From contig JH152783.1 of NCBI GenBank assembly GCA_000226015.1, positions 24,939 to 88,938 on the forward strand: a stretch of 64,000 nt of DNA, given 5' to 3'. Made by a program: the position numbers and the translations under genes. Below are positions 1 through 11,533 of the stretch, one piece after another (position 1 is the first letter of the stretch; the number at the start of each line of letters is the position of its first letter). Origin of the DNA: Mnemiopsis leidyi. Taxonomy: Eukaryota > Ctenophora > Tentaculata > Lobata > Bolinopsidae. The notes beneath the pieces are model-generated. The model saw only the letters and a list, made by a program, of their open reading frames with translations, was not told where the DNA came from and made no database searches.

Positions 1-176
1 AGTATTTCTTACCATCTCCCACTCCCAGGTGCAATAGTATTGCTGCTGATAGTAGCTACCATGCTCTTACCATCTCCCACTCCCAGGTGCAATAGTATTG
101 CTGCTGATAGTAGCTACCATGCTCTTACCATCTCCCACTCCCAGGTGCAATAGTATTGCTGCTGATAGTAGCTACC
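1..176. repeat. 58-bp tandem repeat, 3 copies
   Basis: Three head-to-tail copies of a 58-bp unit (about 3-60, 61-118, 119-176). The last two are identical over the unit and the first differs in its first bases. Each unit contains a pyrimidine tract followed by cccag, so each carries a 3' splice site plus the start of the adjacent coding segment. The window begins inside or just before the first copy, so the true copy number is unknown. Confidence 0.9.
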
Positions 177-308
177 ATGCTCGTGCGACGGTACGGTTGG
201 CGGAGCAGCACCTTCATGACTCACGTCAAGTTGGAGAACAAGGGCTCTCACTTCAACAACGAGGAAGTCAACCACACTCTCATCAAGGTTGAGGATTCCA
301 GCACGTGA
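145..308 (+). CDS. Last exon of a single-pass membrane protein (partial)
   Basis: Terminal coding exon read from the acceptor cccag at 140-144 to a TGA at 306-308, phase-1 entry. It encodes about 53 residues: a hydrophobic stretch (AIVLLLIVATMLV) that fits the end of a transmembrane helix, then a basic RR stop-transfer signal and a hydrophilic tail of about 38 residues ending DSST. This layout suggests a type I membrane protein with a short cytoplasmic tail. The ectodomain lies outside the window, so I do not recognise the family. Only the acceptor nearest the exon keeps this frame, because the 58-bp unit is not a multiple of three. A polyadenylation hexamer AATAAA at 1136-1141 could end its transcript. 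Confidence 0.55.
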
Positions 309-2269
309 AACTAGGCGCATCTAGATCCTTCTAGAATGTTCTGATCTTCTGTCGAAACTTAGGGAGAGTTACCTGCGTGATGTTGTGATGAAGAAGTTGG
401 TGAAATGAAGAGAGATGAAGATAAGGGGGAAGAAGACGAGGTGAATGTGACGAAATGAATAGACAGTCGAGGAGGAAAAACTCTGTTTTTCGAGTCGATT
501 GAGATGATTTAACACTAAATGACTGATGATTGATGCAATCTGATTTATTTCGTTTGATACATAATTTATTTTTATATGTCTTATTCTGCACAATTTTTTT
601 ACTGCACATGATAAACCGTTTATTTTCTTATATAAATACTCCCATATATGATACGATATTTTCCGCACTCCTCAATTTGACGAATCATACTTACTCTTCC
701 ATAAATATGTTCGTCATTTCTATATACCGTTTGAGGACATATTAAATTATTGATAAAAGGAGTATATTTTGCTAACGAAGATAAAGATGCTGATGGAGCT
801 ATCTAAATCGCAGATTTACTGTCTAACCAGTGAGCGAGGGCAGTGCGGTAGAACATGTCAACTCAAGCCAGGGCACAATCTTGCAAGTAATGTATCGTCT
901 TATATGAGGGCTTGTGGTCTGGACAATCAATACTGCTGTGGTTTAGCGATGTGTCACGGAGTCTGTGTTGGATTGGATGTTACGATCGGCAGGTCACGTG
1001 ACACTGTCATGACTACAGCTTGGTTTTGTGATAAAGAGAGAGAGAGTAGTGTTTATTTCTTTTTTATCATTGTCTTACAATGTTCCCGTCTCGCTGTAAG
1101 AACACACATGTAAATGGATAAATGTATCATACCGCAATAAAACGACTTTTATTTCTAACTACCCTAACAACAATGTGATCGATTATATGAGAGCTGTGTA
1201 ATGAACATTGAACGTAGCGTTGTGTTGAATTGGTGCCCGATATTCTTCCATAATTTCAATGAGGCCAAGGGCTTGGTCTCGATAGTGAATCAATTTTTAT
1301 GGCAAATTACTAAATGGTCCATTTTGAAAACTTGTTTCCTAGAATTTCAGTTCGCTTGTGCCTGAAAGTCTGACTTGTCATGTCTTTTACGATAAACTTT
1401 GACCGCCAGGCCGAAATATACAGTAATAATTAACTACGTTAAGATTCAGTTGGCAGTGCAGATCGAGTTTCTTAAGGTCCATTAACGATCATTTTTAACA
1501 ATAAATCTAACCATCGTTATCGATAGTCACAACTTCGAAAATTTTGCATAAATTATGTTAAAAACGTGAAAAGCTCTCGTCGTGGCCTTTTTCAGGTGAA
1601 ACATCGAGAGGTCACTGAAGAAGTCACAGAGCTCTGACGAGTGATTGGTGTATTCAGACCAATTTCATATTACTCCCATGTACAAGAGACATCACTGGAT
1701 GTCCCGTAAATTACTGTTAACTAGATTCTTGACACGCTGGCCCCCTCTAAGATGTCCATACATATGGTGACCAAGCATAAGCACATGAACACCGCAACTT
1801 TATGGAACGCGCGGTACAAACTTAGTGCAACAACTTTGTTATCGCTTCCAAAACATAGATTGATTAGCGCGCGCGTCGTGCGTGAACCACGTTTTTCAAG
1901 GTGGCCAGCTAGGAGTGCAACACAAAGTGAATATTTTGCTGGAGTAATGCCACGTTCAGTCACAGTTAATCTCAAGTTTGCTTGTTATGTTGCAAGGGCG
2001 TGTTCATCGTTGTCCTACAACAAGCAACACGAGGGTCACAAGTTTCATGGCTTGTAGAGAGGACCATTCTGCTGTGTTTGCACATGTCATGTTTGTATTG
2101 GGATTGATAAGCAATTGATACTGCGACTGTTACTTTGCATCAATAAAGATAGAAATATAACAGCAAGCAATTAGTACGAAAAAGCAGTTTAAGTAAGTAA
2201 GTAGTAAAGCTACTTGTAATCCTTTTAAAAACAATAAACAAATATTGTTTCAAAAGCTTGTTAATATAA
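309..2269. other. Probable 3' UTR and intergenic DNA, no gene recognised
   Basis: AT-rich DNA after the stop of the first gene. An AATAAA at 1136-1141 is a plausible end of that transcript. The open frames here are short, have no recognisable domain and overlap each other on both strands. Nothing else identified. Confidence 0.5.
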
Positions 2270-2650
2270 TTAGAAGTCGACTGTTTAAATTTCACTAAAT
2301 CTTAAATACAGAAAACAAATCGGAATCGATAAATAAATGGTATGTCACTCCAATTTACCACAAATGAACGTCTTGGGAATAAGATTAAGCCGCCAAAGTT
2401 TCCACACAAAGCACAGCGTTCTATTTCATCTGCCTACGAGTCGTTCTACACTATTAAAGCTGCATCATTGTGGAACATACTACCGAAATCAGTTAACTCA
2501 GCCGAGTCGCTTGGAGCCCTGAAAAGCGAGCTTAGCAGGTTTATGGATCAATATCCTGACATGCCGCCGGTAACGGGGTACGCTCCTTCCAATAGTAACT
2601 CTCTTATCGATTGGAGAAACTCGGGGGGACACGGAGTATGTGCTTGACAC
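2270..2650 (+). mobile_element. 3' tail of a non-LTR retrotransposon (LINE)
   Basis: The frame from 2342 to 2647 reads like the C-terminal tail of LINE reverse transcriptases: a SFYTIKAASLWNILPKSV block, then a segment with PDMPPVTGY, an Asn-rich stretch and LIDW. This is the typical end of CR1/Jockey-like ORF2 proteins in marine invertebrates. Endonuclease and polymerase domains are absent, so it is a 5'-truncated copy. Frequent stops surround it. Confidence 0.75.
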
Positions 2651-3270
2651 AGATCCCGGATGCAAGCATTGCCGAACAAACCTAAAAGTACCTAAAAGTA
2701 TAAATATGAATTTTATCAGCGGAGTCAGCAATCATGTTCCGAAAAAATTATAAATCGATTAATAAATTCAGTACTGCGGCATAATCACTACTTCGATAAT
2801 GAAAACGTAATGCATACCAAAAATCAACCTTTAAAAAGTTTCAAGCAAAATTCGATTTATTAAAAATTTTCAGCAAATGATTTTAACAATACTTAAGTAT
2901 TAGCGACTTTTTTATACAACATTTTAGATTGCCCATGCATTCAATTAAGACTTACTGTACAGGCGAAATTCAGTTCAATGTAATGGAAACTGTGAAGGAT
3001 GCACTAAAGATTGTCAATTTTACAACAATATGCCAGTCAATCGATCGGAATTCGGAATTAGTGCTGTGCATTTCTTGCTGTTGTCAAATAGTAAACATTA
3101 CTCTACATTCAAGTCAATCAATCATAGCCTTCCGATTTCCACAACTAAATGTCTGGAAAAAGTCGGATGTAAACTTTAAACTCCAAACCTACATTTACCT
3201 AAAATATTAGAAATAAGCACTGAACCAATGCCGTGCTGGCAGTAAGCTTATTAGTTTAAAAAGTAACAAG

Positions 3271-6200
3271 TCACGCGTATCTGGTATGAGTGTTCACATA
3301 AGTGCCACTTTGGGATCTCTCATCGTTTAAATCAAGTTCGAAATCCAACGGCAGTGTTCCACCTGGACTACCGATCTGGTCTCGCTCAATCGAATTTCCA
3401 GATCTTCTCAACTTAGAGATTCTAGAGTTGGTGTAAACCGGACCGGTGCAACCTTCCCCCTCCTCCTCTATTCTACTCTGGTAGTCGCTCTCTGTACGAG
3501 GGATGCTCTCGCAGAAGCTCGAACCTATGGTGGAGCCCTGGGAGTCGAGACGGGAGGTGTGACTCATCGCACCGACAGAGTCCAGTCTGTCGCTCCCCGC
3601 GTCAGCCCGCGTACTTGAGATTGAGTAGGAGTGACCTAACTCTTTGATCGGTACTGCGGGTAAATGCTTTTACTTTCTATCAGATGACTTGGTAGCATTG
3701 ACAAGAAGTGAACTGAAAACATCTAATCCGGTGAGTGATAGAATTAAAGCTTAAGACGGATAAATTTTGGGCAAACAATGTCCAATCGTCTCTATACAAA
3801 CAATTGTCAGAAGTTAAATATCGAGCGTATGCTAGACAAACCCGTGTTTATAGGACAGTAGTAAGGGGTGGACATGGACAGTCCAACATCAGGAGCTGAC
3901 TCCGATGTACCGGATATCGAACTGCCTTGTCTGCCTGCCGCGTACCGTGAAGTGTACCGCATCGAGCTGCTACTCAGCGGGGTTTTACCTGCGAAGATTT
4001 AACAGGTGTGTTGATTGTTCCTTTTTACGGTTCCTTTGGTTAACAATCCCTAAAAGTAAATAATCATTAGTAATACGCTATATCAACAAGTTAACGAGTT
4101 TTGATAGCTACGGACACCGTGACACAAATTGTAGTTACTAGTGCTTTGAGTTTGACAAAGTTTGACATAAACATGCGATGTTCATACGGAATAGCGACGC
4201 AGGATTCAGTTGTTATGAACAGGCAGGAGCAGGATGTTTATATCGTCAGATGCAGATGATAAGCATTTATCGTTATTCTGCGGTAAATCAATCTCTGTTA
4301 TTCGGACACGATGATAATGATATCACATGCCGCGCACGCGTGCAAGGCACGCTACTCACAATCAAATTTTAAACTTGAACATGCAGAGAATTGTCCAAAT
4401 ATAGTTCTGATATTGAGAGCAATTTGTTGCCAAGTTTTCCCATAAGAAATTTCGCAGTAATATAAATAAATAAATCGAGTCCGGAAAGTAAAGGCGAAAA
4501 ACGGAAATGTAATAAGTTAGAACATGCGGGCTTAACGTCGCACAGCTATATTTATACAACAAGCGATTAAGATACTGTATCATAAATCGACATGAATTGT
4601 GCAGCAACATTAAACGAAGCGAAAGCATTATCACGGAGCATGCACAGAGCAATATCACGGAGCATGCACAGAGCAATATCACGGAGCATGCACAGAGCAA
4701 TATCACGGAGCATGCACAGATCAATATCACGGAGCATGCACACAGAGCAATAAATCAGATTATGCCTGTTGAAGTACCGCTGTCAGATGGACTTTCTTCA
4801 TCTTCGCTTATGATAGTGGAGATTCGATCGGATCTTTTCCGTATCACAACTGTATAAGAGTGATACAGCACTTTATTGAAAAAGTATCCAAGTGTCAAAC
4901 GTGATGCCGATTAGAAAGATAGGGGTTGCCACTGGCAACATCATGAAGCTTGACAATTTAAACCTAAGTCGCAGAAATACGACAAAAATGGGCACGGTCC
5001 ATGCAAAGACCTACGGTAGGTGTCGTCAGACTTCCCAAAGTAAGCAGGCCGAAAGTCTGAAACAGATTCCCGTCTGGCACCAGGATTACAAATAGAGCGA
5101 CCATCATCGGAGTGAGTAGATTGGTCTTCCGACTGTGCTCTTAAGAACTGGTACTTCCTGTGCTCGAACTTGAAAGATGTAGTAGTTGGAGAATGGCGTG
5201 GGGAGTCGTGGGGGGAGTCCGGCGGCTGGAGCTGGTCCGAATCGACAGGCAGGATGCACGGTCGACTGTACCGTCGAGTGTTGGGTTTGCTCAGCAAGGA
5301 TGTACTGGGCGGCTGGCCTAACGAAAAAGTCGAGTTAACCGACTCTGTAGTGTAACTCTGTCACTAGCTTACAATAGTCTAGTGTAGACAATGTCTGTAG
5401 GTAGCTTGGTGTCGTTAGGGTTAGGGATAAGGTCGAGACCTTAAGGTTAAACATACATTTAACTATGCAAATTGCTAAAAACTATGAAAAATCAAACTTT
5501 TTCTCTCAGGAGACCCCACAAGGTTTAGGTCGGGGTATCGAGGGCTGGGGGAGGGTGACTTGAGTGCGTCCTCTATCTCATCGCTGTCGTAACAATCACT
5601 TGGCATCTTCACTCTGTTTATTGGTTCGGTCCTTCTCAAGACCGGGGTTTTGTGGCGGTAGTTTGTTAGCGGTAGTGCTGGAGAAATGAAATGTTTCAGT
5701 TTAGCCGAGCGGTGGTTATTTTAAGTAGTATGTATCGCTAATTTAACTAGCAACCCTTATTTGAATTAATCACGTATCTATAACTTGAATGTCTTTCCAA
5801 TTGCCAAATCAGATCTTATTAAATCACACTGGAACAATGAAGACAATCATCAATTATCAAATTCCCAGTATTAAATCGTCCTCATTCCTCATCATCCCAA
5901 CATCGTCAAAGTTAAAACTTACTGAGAGCTGTTGAGGAGCTCGCTCCGAGAGGTTGGGGGTCGCTGTAGCGGTAAGCCTGACGACACCCGATGTTATTCT
6001 TGTCGTCGTTCACACAGCAACTCCACCGGTCTTTCTTGTAGTGTCCGGGATGGTACTGTTCCTGCATGCGGTGGTCGTTGTACGTGGAGCACACTGCGAG
6101 AGGGTCGTAGTGAGATCGAGGTGAGGAGTTGACATGGTGTGCAATGATTTACCTTATGTTGAAAGCTGCGTCATATCTATTTTTGATCATGTTTTATTGT

Positions 6201-7229
6201 AGACGGAATGATTTATGTTTTATCTAATTTGATAATAGGAAGAAGTACAGAACTGTCTGTAAAGGTGTATCTATAACTACACGAGGTTTGAACACAAATA
6301 GCAGATTTAGGAGTACCACACCCCATTCTACTCAAGAGATAATTTGTAGTTTACTAACGTTTCCTGATGTGAAACTTCCAGTGTTCCCTCATGTCGTGAT
6401 CTTTTGCTTGGATGTACAGGTGGAACATCTTCCCTTTTTCTAGATACCCAACCTGCAGAGTTAGTCGTTAGAGATAGCTACCGGCTATAAAGTACCATAT
6501 ACAAGGTTCTCAATCAGGGTAACAACTATAAGTATAATACTTTACTAGATAACACAGCACTGATGTTAATTCTATTCTAACTGATGACTCGTCTTCACAA
6601 GTCTTCAATACAAACAAGTTTTCCCTTGTATAAATAGAATGGTGAAACTATGAATCGTAAAATCTCAAGAGATCGTAACGAACTAAAATCAAAAGATACT
6701 ATTATTGAGAGTACCTGGAAAACATGAGGACGATTGAAAGCGCAATCCTCCACATCTTCGCAAATCTTTATACCCAAGACACTAACACTTCCTCTTATCT
6801 GCAAAAAGTATACGTCATTACAGTTGAAGAAAACGTGTGGAAAGATGCTATACAGTTTTTAAAATTACCTGTTTCATTATAGATGGCAAAAGTTTTTCCA
6901 AAAATCGAAAAATGACATGGCTATATTGATGCAAAAGTTTTGCCTTTTTGTTCCCTCATCAACTGATATAAGAAATTCAATAATAAACAACGCAAACTAA
7001 ATATAGTTCGCAAGGAACAGCAGGTCAAGAAAGGATTACAAACGATCTTTAAATCCTAACCTGCTTGCCATCCTTGGTCTTGTAGACTAGCTGGTGTTTG
7101 TACAGGACAAATACCCTGGTCTGAAACTTCGCCACCGTCGTGGCACGCTTCATCATCCTCCGTTTCTGCATCTCGTCCTGGATGATGGGCGGCAGGACCT
7201 TGGCGTGGCTTGCCATTTTGCTCATCCCC
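3271..7229 (-). CDS. PH domain + Btk zinc-motif protein with Ser-rich tail
   Basis: Eight exons on the minus strand: 7061-7225 (ATG at 7225), 6715-6798, 6359-6452, 5923-6093, 5520-5677, 5015-5357, 3842-3988 and 3271-3653. Phases agree throughout and give about 514 aa. Residues 1-112 form a PH domain (basic start KRRMMKR, RGSVSV strand, Trp108 in the C-terminal helix). It is followed by a Btk motif with His129, Cys140, Cys141 and Cys151, the spacing of human BTK (H-x10-CC-x9-C). PH-Btk modules bind phosphoinositides at membranes and occur in Tec kinases and GAP1-type RasGAPs. Here the rest is a Ser/Pro-rich disordered tail, with no SH3, SH2, kinase, C2 or GAP domain. The first coding exon is preceded by an acceptor at about 7230, so a 5' noncoding exon lies upstream. 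The exon 5 donor (gtgggg) and exon 7 donor (gtttgt) are the least certain. Confidence 0.8.
4628..4750. repeat. 24-bp minisatellite, about 5 copies
   Basis: Head-to-tail copies of a 24-bp unit containing cggagcatgcacagagcaat, in intron 6 of the PH-Btk gene. Being a multiple of three it stays open on both strands (ITEHAQSN repeats on +), but there is no sign that it is coding. Confidence 0.9.
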
Positions 7230-10200
7230 CTGCAACGGCGGTGAAAAAATTAGAGTTCATTAATCTCCGGATTTTCTCGCTCTCCGATACGGTAAAAAAA
7301 AGGTATTTATGGAGGACAGCTGGTGCAAAATGACACGGCTGGCTAGAGGTTGTTTATGTGATTATATTTTAAAGTCAATGAAACTATTTACCACAAGTAG
7401 GACTTAAAATTGTTAAAATCAATTACGCTTTGAAAGAATTATATGAGCTGAAAACAGAAATATTTTCTAAAAGTTGGAAGTATTGCGTTGTTTCAAAACT
7501 CAAAAGTGACCAACTTTGGACGAACTTCCGACGCGATTACTTGACTTACTATAACCGAGTAGGAATTAGAGACAAGCTGATCACAAACAAACTATCAAGT
7601 TTTACACGGCAGACAGTTACTCAACCTTCATATTTTCTTTGCAGCATACAGCACGAAAACTCGTGACAGTGGATTTTCCGTTCACTACAGGTATGCATTT
7701 GATATAAGTCAATAAATACAAAGCAAAAGAACGTGTTTATGTTGGTAAGTTTTCATATTGATACATGCACATTTATATTTTCTTGAAGAAAGGAATATAA
7801 AAGTGAGGTTATTTATTTTGAGTTTTGAGAAAAGGCAAACAAATTAAAAATTTAATATTTACTTTATTTGACTCTTCTAACTCAACCTTCACGTACTTTG
7901 ACTCAACATTAAAAACGAAAAATTTACAATACTCAATCTTAAATCTTAAAGTTAAGCAGTTTTGGCTGCTTCTGGGCTGACGTGAGAACAGTAGATTTTT
8001 TGCTTAAAGTCCTTTCATACAGTGTATTATTGTGTCATTCCAAGTGTTCTAAAGAAAGGAATATTCGAGTAAGGTGATTTTCTAAAAATTGCAGTGTCTC
8101 AAAGAAAGGAACGTTAGGCGTTAGTGGTAGTGATATTCACCTTTGAGGCAACGCAAACTAAATCTGGGATCAAAATTTAATTTCCAAATTCCACGTAATT
8201 GAACTCTACAAAGGATTCCAGCTAACAACAAAGGAAAAATTAACAATTTTCATTTTTAGCAGCTGCGGCCGGTGCCACAGTGATAACAGCATGGACTCTT
8301 GCTCCAAGCTACTAAGATACGTCATGCAAGTTGCAACAATTTCAATGATTACAAAGCTTGATGTGCGTACAGAGCAGACTTGGAGGAGAGTGAAATGATT
8401 ACATAATGATGTGTATGTAGAGGCAGCAAAACGGAAGAGGTTATTCTACTTCCTTTTTTCGAACAATCCCACACAAACGTGTATACAACTGCTCGTATCT
8501 CATGATTTCTACATTTGGAGGGTTGCCAGGAATATTACGTTGGGTGAGCGTCGTGACGACATCAGTCAAGTTATGACGACATTATGTCGTGGGTCTTTAA
8601 TACGGCACGTAGGTACTCAGTAGTGGTACTTACTTAGATCAAATATCAATATTAGGAATTAGGATTAATTGTAATTAAAAAGTATCTAAAAGTATATCAT
8701 ATCTGGAGTTTCAACGTAACGCTAGAAACAACAATGGACGAATAAGAGATTGCAAACTGCAGAGAGAACAACCCTAACGAGTGAGGACCTCGACTCTCAA
8801 TCAAATTAAAGTCAAAAGTAGAAATCCCTGCATTCAACTCGTTCTTGTGATCCCAAAATCCGAAATACTTCAAATATTCGTCGGAATAATAACTGACGGA
8901 TAAGTATGACAGCGACTTATCAGTTTGGAGTAATTCCGTCACGTGTTCTGAAATAAACAAATGTGCACACCACCACAAGCTCATCTGTCATTTGTCCTGT
9001 GTGGGGTATTATACACATGTGTCATAGACCCAGCAATGCAATTTAAGCATGGAATCATAAGGGATCATCTTAGGATATAATATAAATAATATAATGAAAT
9101 CTACATCACGTCAAGTTGCACATATTGCATTTCCCAACTCCATAACAAACATTTTTTTGAAACTTGATATATTACTAACATCGTTGGATTCCAATGATGT
9201 TAAAATTCATCACACTTGAATGTTTTATTACAGTCGTGATACTGATAAATTATGCAAACAAAGGGCCGGATGAAATATCAACCGCCGGTTTATGCAGGAA
9301 CAAACTTATCACACTCTCATATTAAGTCTGAAATTCCAAATATATAATATTTAAATATATTATCTTAATTTTACAATAGTAAACTCTTCTCAGCTCTCGG
9401 TTATCAATCTGTATAACGGTCCTAACATAACTTTTCTGCGATAGCTGGTGGATTGTCGGCAATCAAAGTGGCAGAGTCTACAAGTTTTATTACCTATGAT
9501 AATTTGCTTCAGTATAGAATATAGATGTGACGGTACTCAATTTTCATTCAACCTAACAACTATGATAACAAATCGCCAAAGTAAAAAAGTACTAGTAGCA
9601 TAACATCATTCCAATTATGAACTTTTGACAATAACCCCTACAAAAGAATAAGCAGCTGATAAGAACAGAGTAGAGGACGGCAATCAGAAATGTCAGTATA
9701 AGTGTGGATTGAGTAGCGACGGTCATGTTGAACGTCTGATCTATTCTCCTATCTTTCTATTGTCTGTATTACTAGAATACTACAGAGCCCGGTATGCACT
9801 TTCCTAGGAACGATATAATGGCCTAGTTCAGCTATCTAGAACATTAAGGAGGGTTCTGAATCTATGATGAAATTTTCCTGGGAAAATATCGGATCTAACA
9901 TTATGCTTTGGCCGCTGACACATGAAATTAAATGGTAGCCGGTTGATAATCTTACTAACCAGACTTTGGAGAGTAAAACATAAATATAGAATTCGGTTAC
10001 AACTTTAACGATAAATGCTAAAAGTTTTACCTCATAATTCAGTGCAATCTTGTATACAACACCTCACCTGGAAGCTTTGAAGAAAAGGTAGGCAGATCCT
10101 CATCTCGTATTCAGGAAACTGAACCTCTGTACTTTCTTTAGAGCTACGAACTTCTGTGCCCTATGTTTTTGTGGAGAGGGAAGAAGTGTTACAGTCTACT

Positions 10201-11533
10201 GCTAACTGTACCCACTGTTAACATGCCTTAGTGAGGGAGTATTATTATATTTGATTTTATTATATTTATTATATTTAAGTTCAATTATTATATTTAAGTT
10301 TAAACTCACAAACTTTTCCATAACGGTTATCAGTTGTTGCACTGTTTACAAGATAGAAGGCAGTCATCCGAATAAAAACTTCTGAAACCTGTTCTTAGAT
10401 CATCCATCTTATTATACTATAGTTAAACACAGAGTTATTTTTTGAAGTTTAGGATTTATCATTCAGTGAGTACAAACAGCTAGTTGCGCTATAAAAATTT
10501 GTCCGATAATTTCAAAACCAACGACTTTATAATAAAGAGAGCAATAAACAGCAGCTTCAAACCTCGCTACACAATTCATTATATTTGACAAAACGTTTAA
10601 ACAAAACATTTAATTAGGAAAAACCTATCAAAGTCCTCGGACTATTAATAGCTATCTCAGAAGTCAGATCAAATGCTGAGACAAATTCGAATTGAACTAT
10701 ATATGATACTTTAGATAAAGATTTATAAACGATTTCTGAAGATACAATATCTGAAAAATGTTTGCCTGAAATCTAAAATCTATTTAAATGCATTTCGTTG
10801 TTGCTAAATTCTGTAATCTGAATAAATTCAAGGTTTAACTGGAAATACTGAATAATAATTATTTCAGGCGTACATATTTACCACATAGTAATGAAAGTTT
10901 ACATTTTTTATATAGGGAGAAGTCGGAAATTTTATTCCAAAAAACTATTATCTTGTTGGTCATACATAGATTTTTATCGGTCAATTACATGGTAAAAACT
11001 TTCCGATTACTCCCACTAATTCCACTATATAAAATGGAAAAAAATATCTGAAGACTGCTTCTAAATGTTGCTTTAAAAGCAATCGTAAATGTTATCGCAA
11101 ATACATTACGATAGACGATACAGCATTATTTACGACAAAATGACAAGTCAACTCATGGATCTGAGTTTCTCATCTTCTTCTAATACAATCACTTTCACCA
11201 CTACACCTACAAGAAACTTCATTGCAGGCAACGTTTATCATCAATTCATAGACCAACAGAAACTAGAAACAGACTAGTACTAGTAACTACTAATCAAACA
11301 GATGAAACTTAAGATTTTTGTTTGTTGCAGATCCGTGGAGGGTAAGACAGTATAAAGTTAAAGAACTTAGCTACAAGATTTTAAGATTGATTACTAGAAA
11401 AATATGCAGCAAGTTTAACATTATTCAAAACAAATATTGCACCTGAAGTGAGCAATCTTATGAACATAAACAATTAACCTCTACGAAAGACCCGGTCGTT
11501 GGTCAATAGTCAGTTCAACTTGAAACTCTTGAT
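7230..11533. other. Gene-poor AT-rich stretch
   Basis: About 4.3 kb between the 5' end of the PH-Btk gene and the 3' end of the ABCG gene. Both flanking genes are on the minus strand, so this should hold the promoter and 5' noncoding exon of the first and the 3' UTR of the second. I see only short unconserved frames, an AT microsatellite near 10240-10310 and a diverged repeated block sharing aagaaaggaat near 7788, 8053 and 8104. No gene supported. Confidence 0.55.

Noticed and set aside
1-176. CRISPR-like or LTR-like repeat
   Set aside because: Direct tandem repeat without spacers; contains splice acceptor and coding sequence.
769-1113. Cysteine-rich open frame of about 110 residues, possibly a secreted peptide
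   Set aside because: No ATG at its start, no signal peptide, ends in a poly-hydrophobic run, and lies in the likely 3' UTR of the first gene.
4597-4857. Plus-strand frame with ITEHAQSN repeats and minus-strand frame with Cys-Ala-Cys-Ser repeats
   Set aside because: Both are readings of a 24-bp minisatellite inside an intron.
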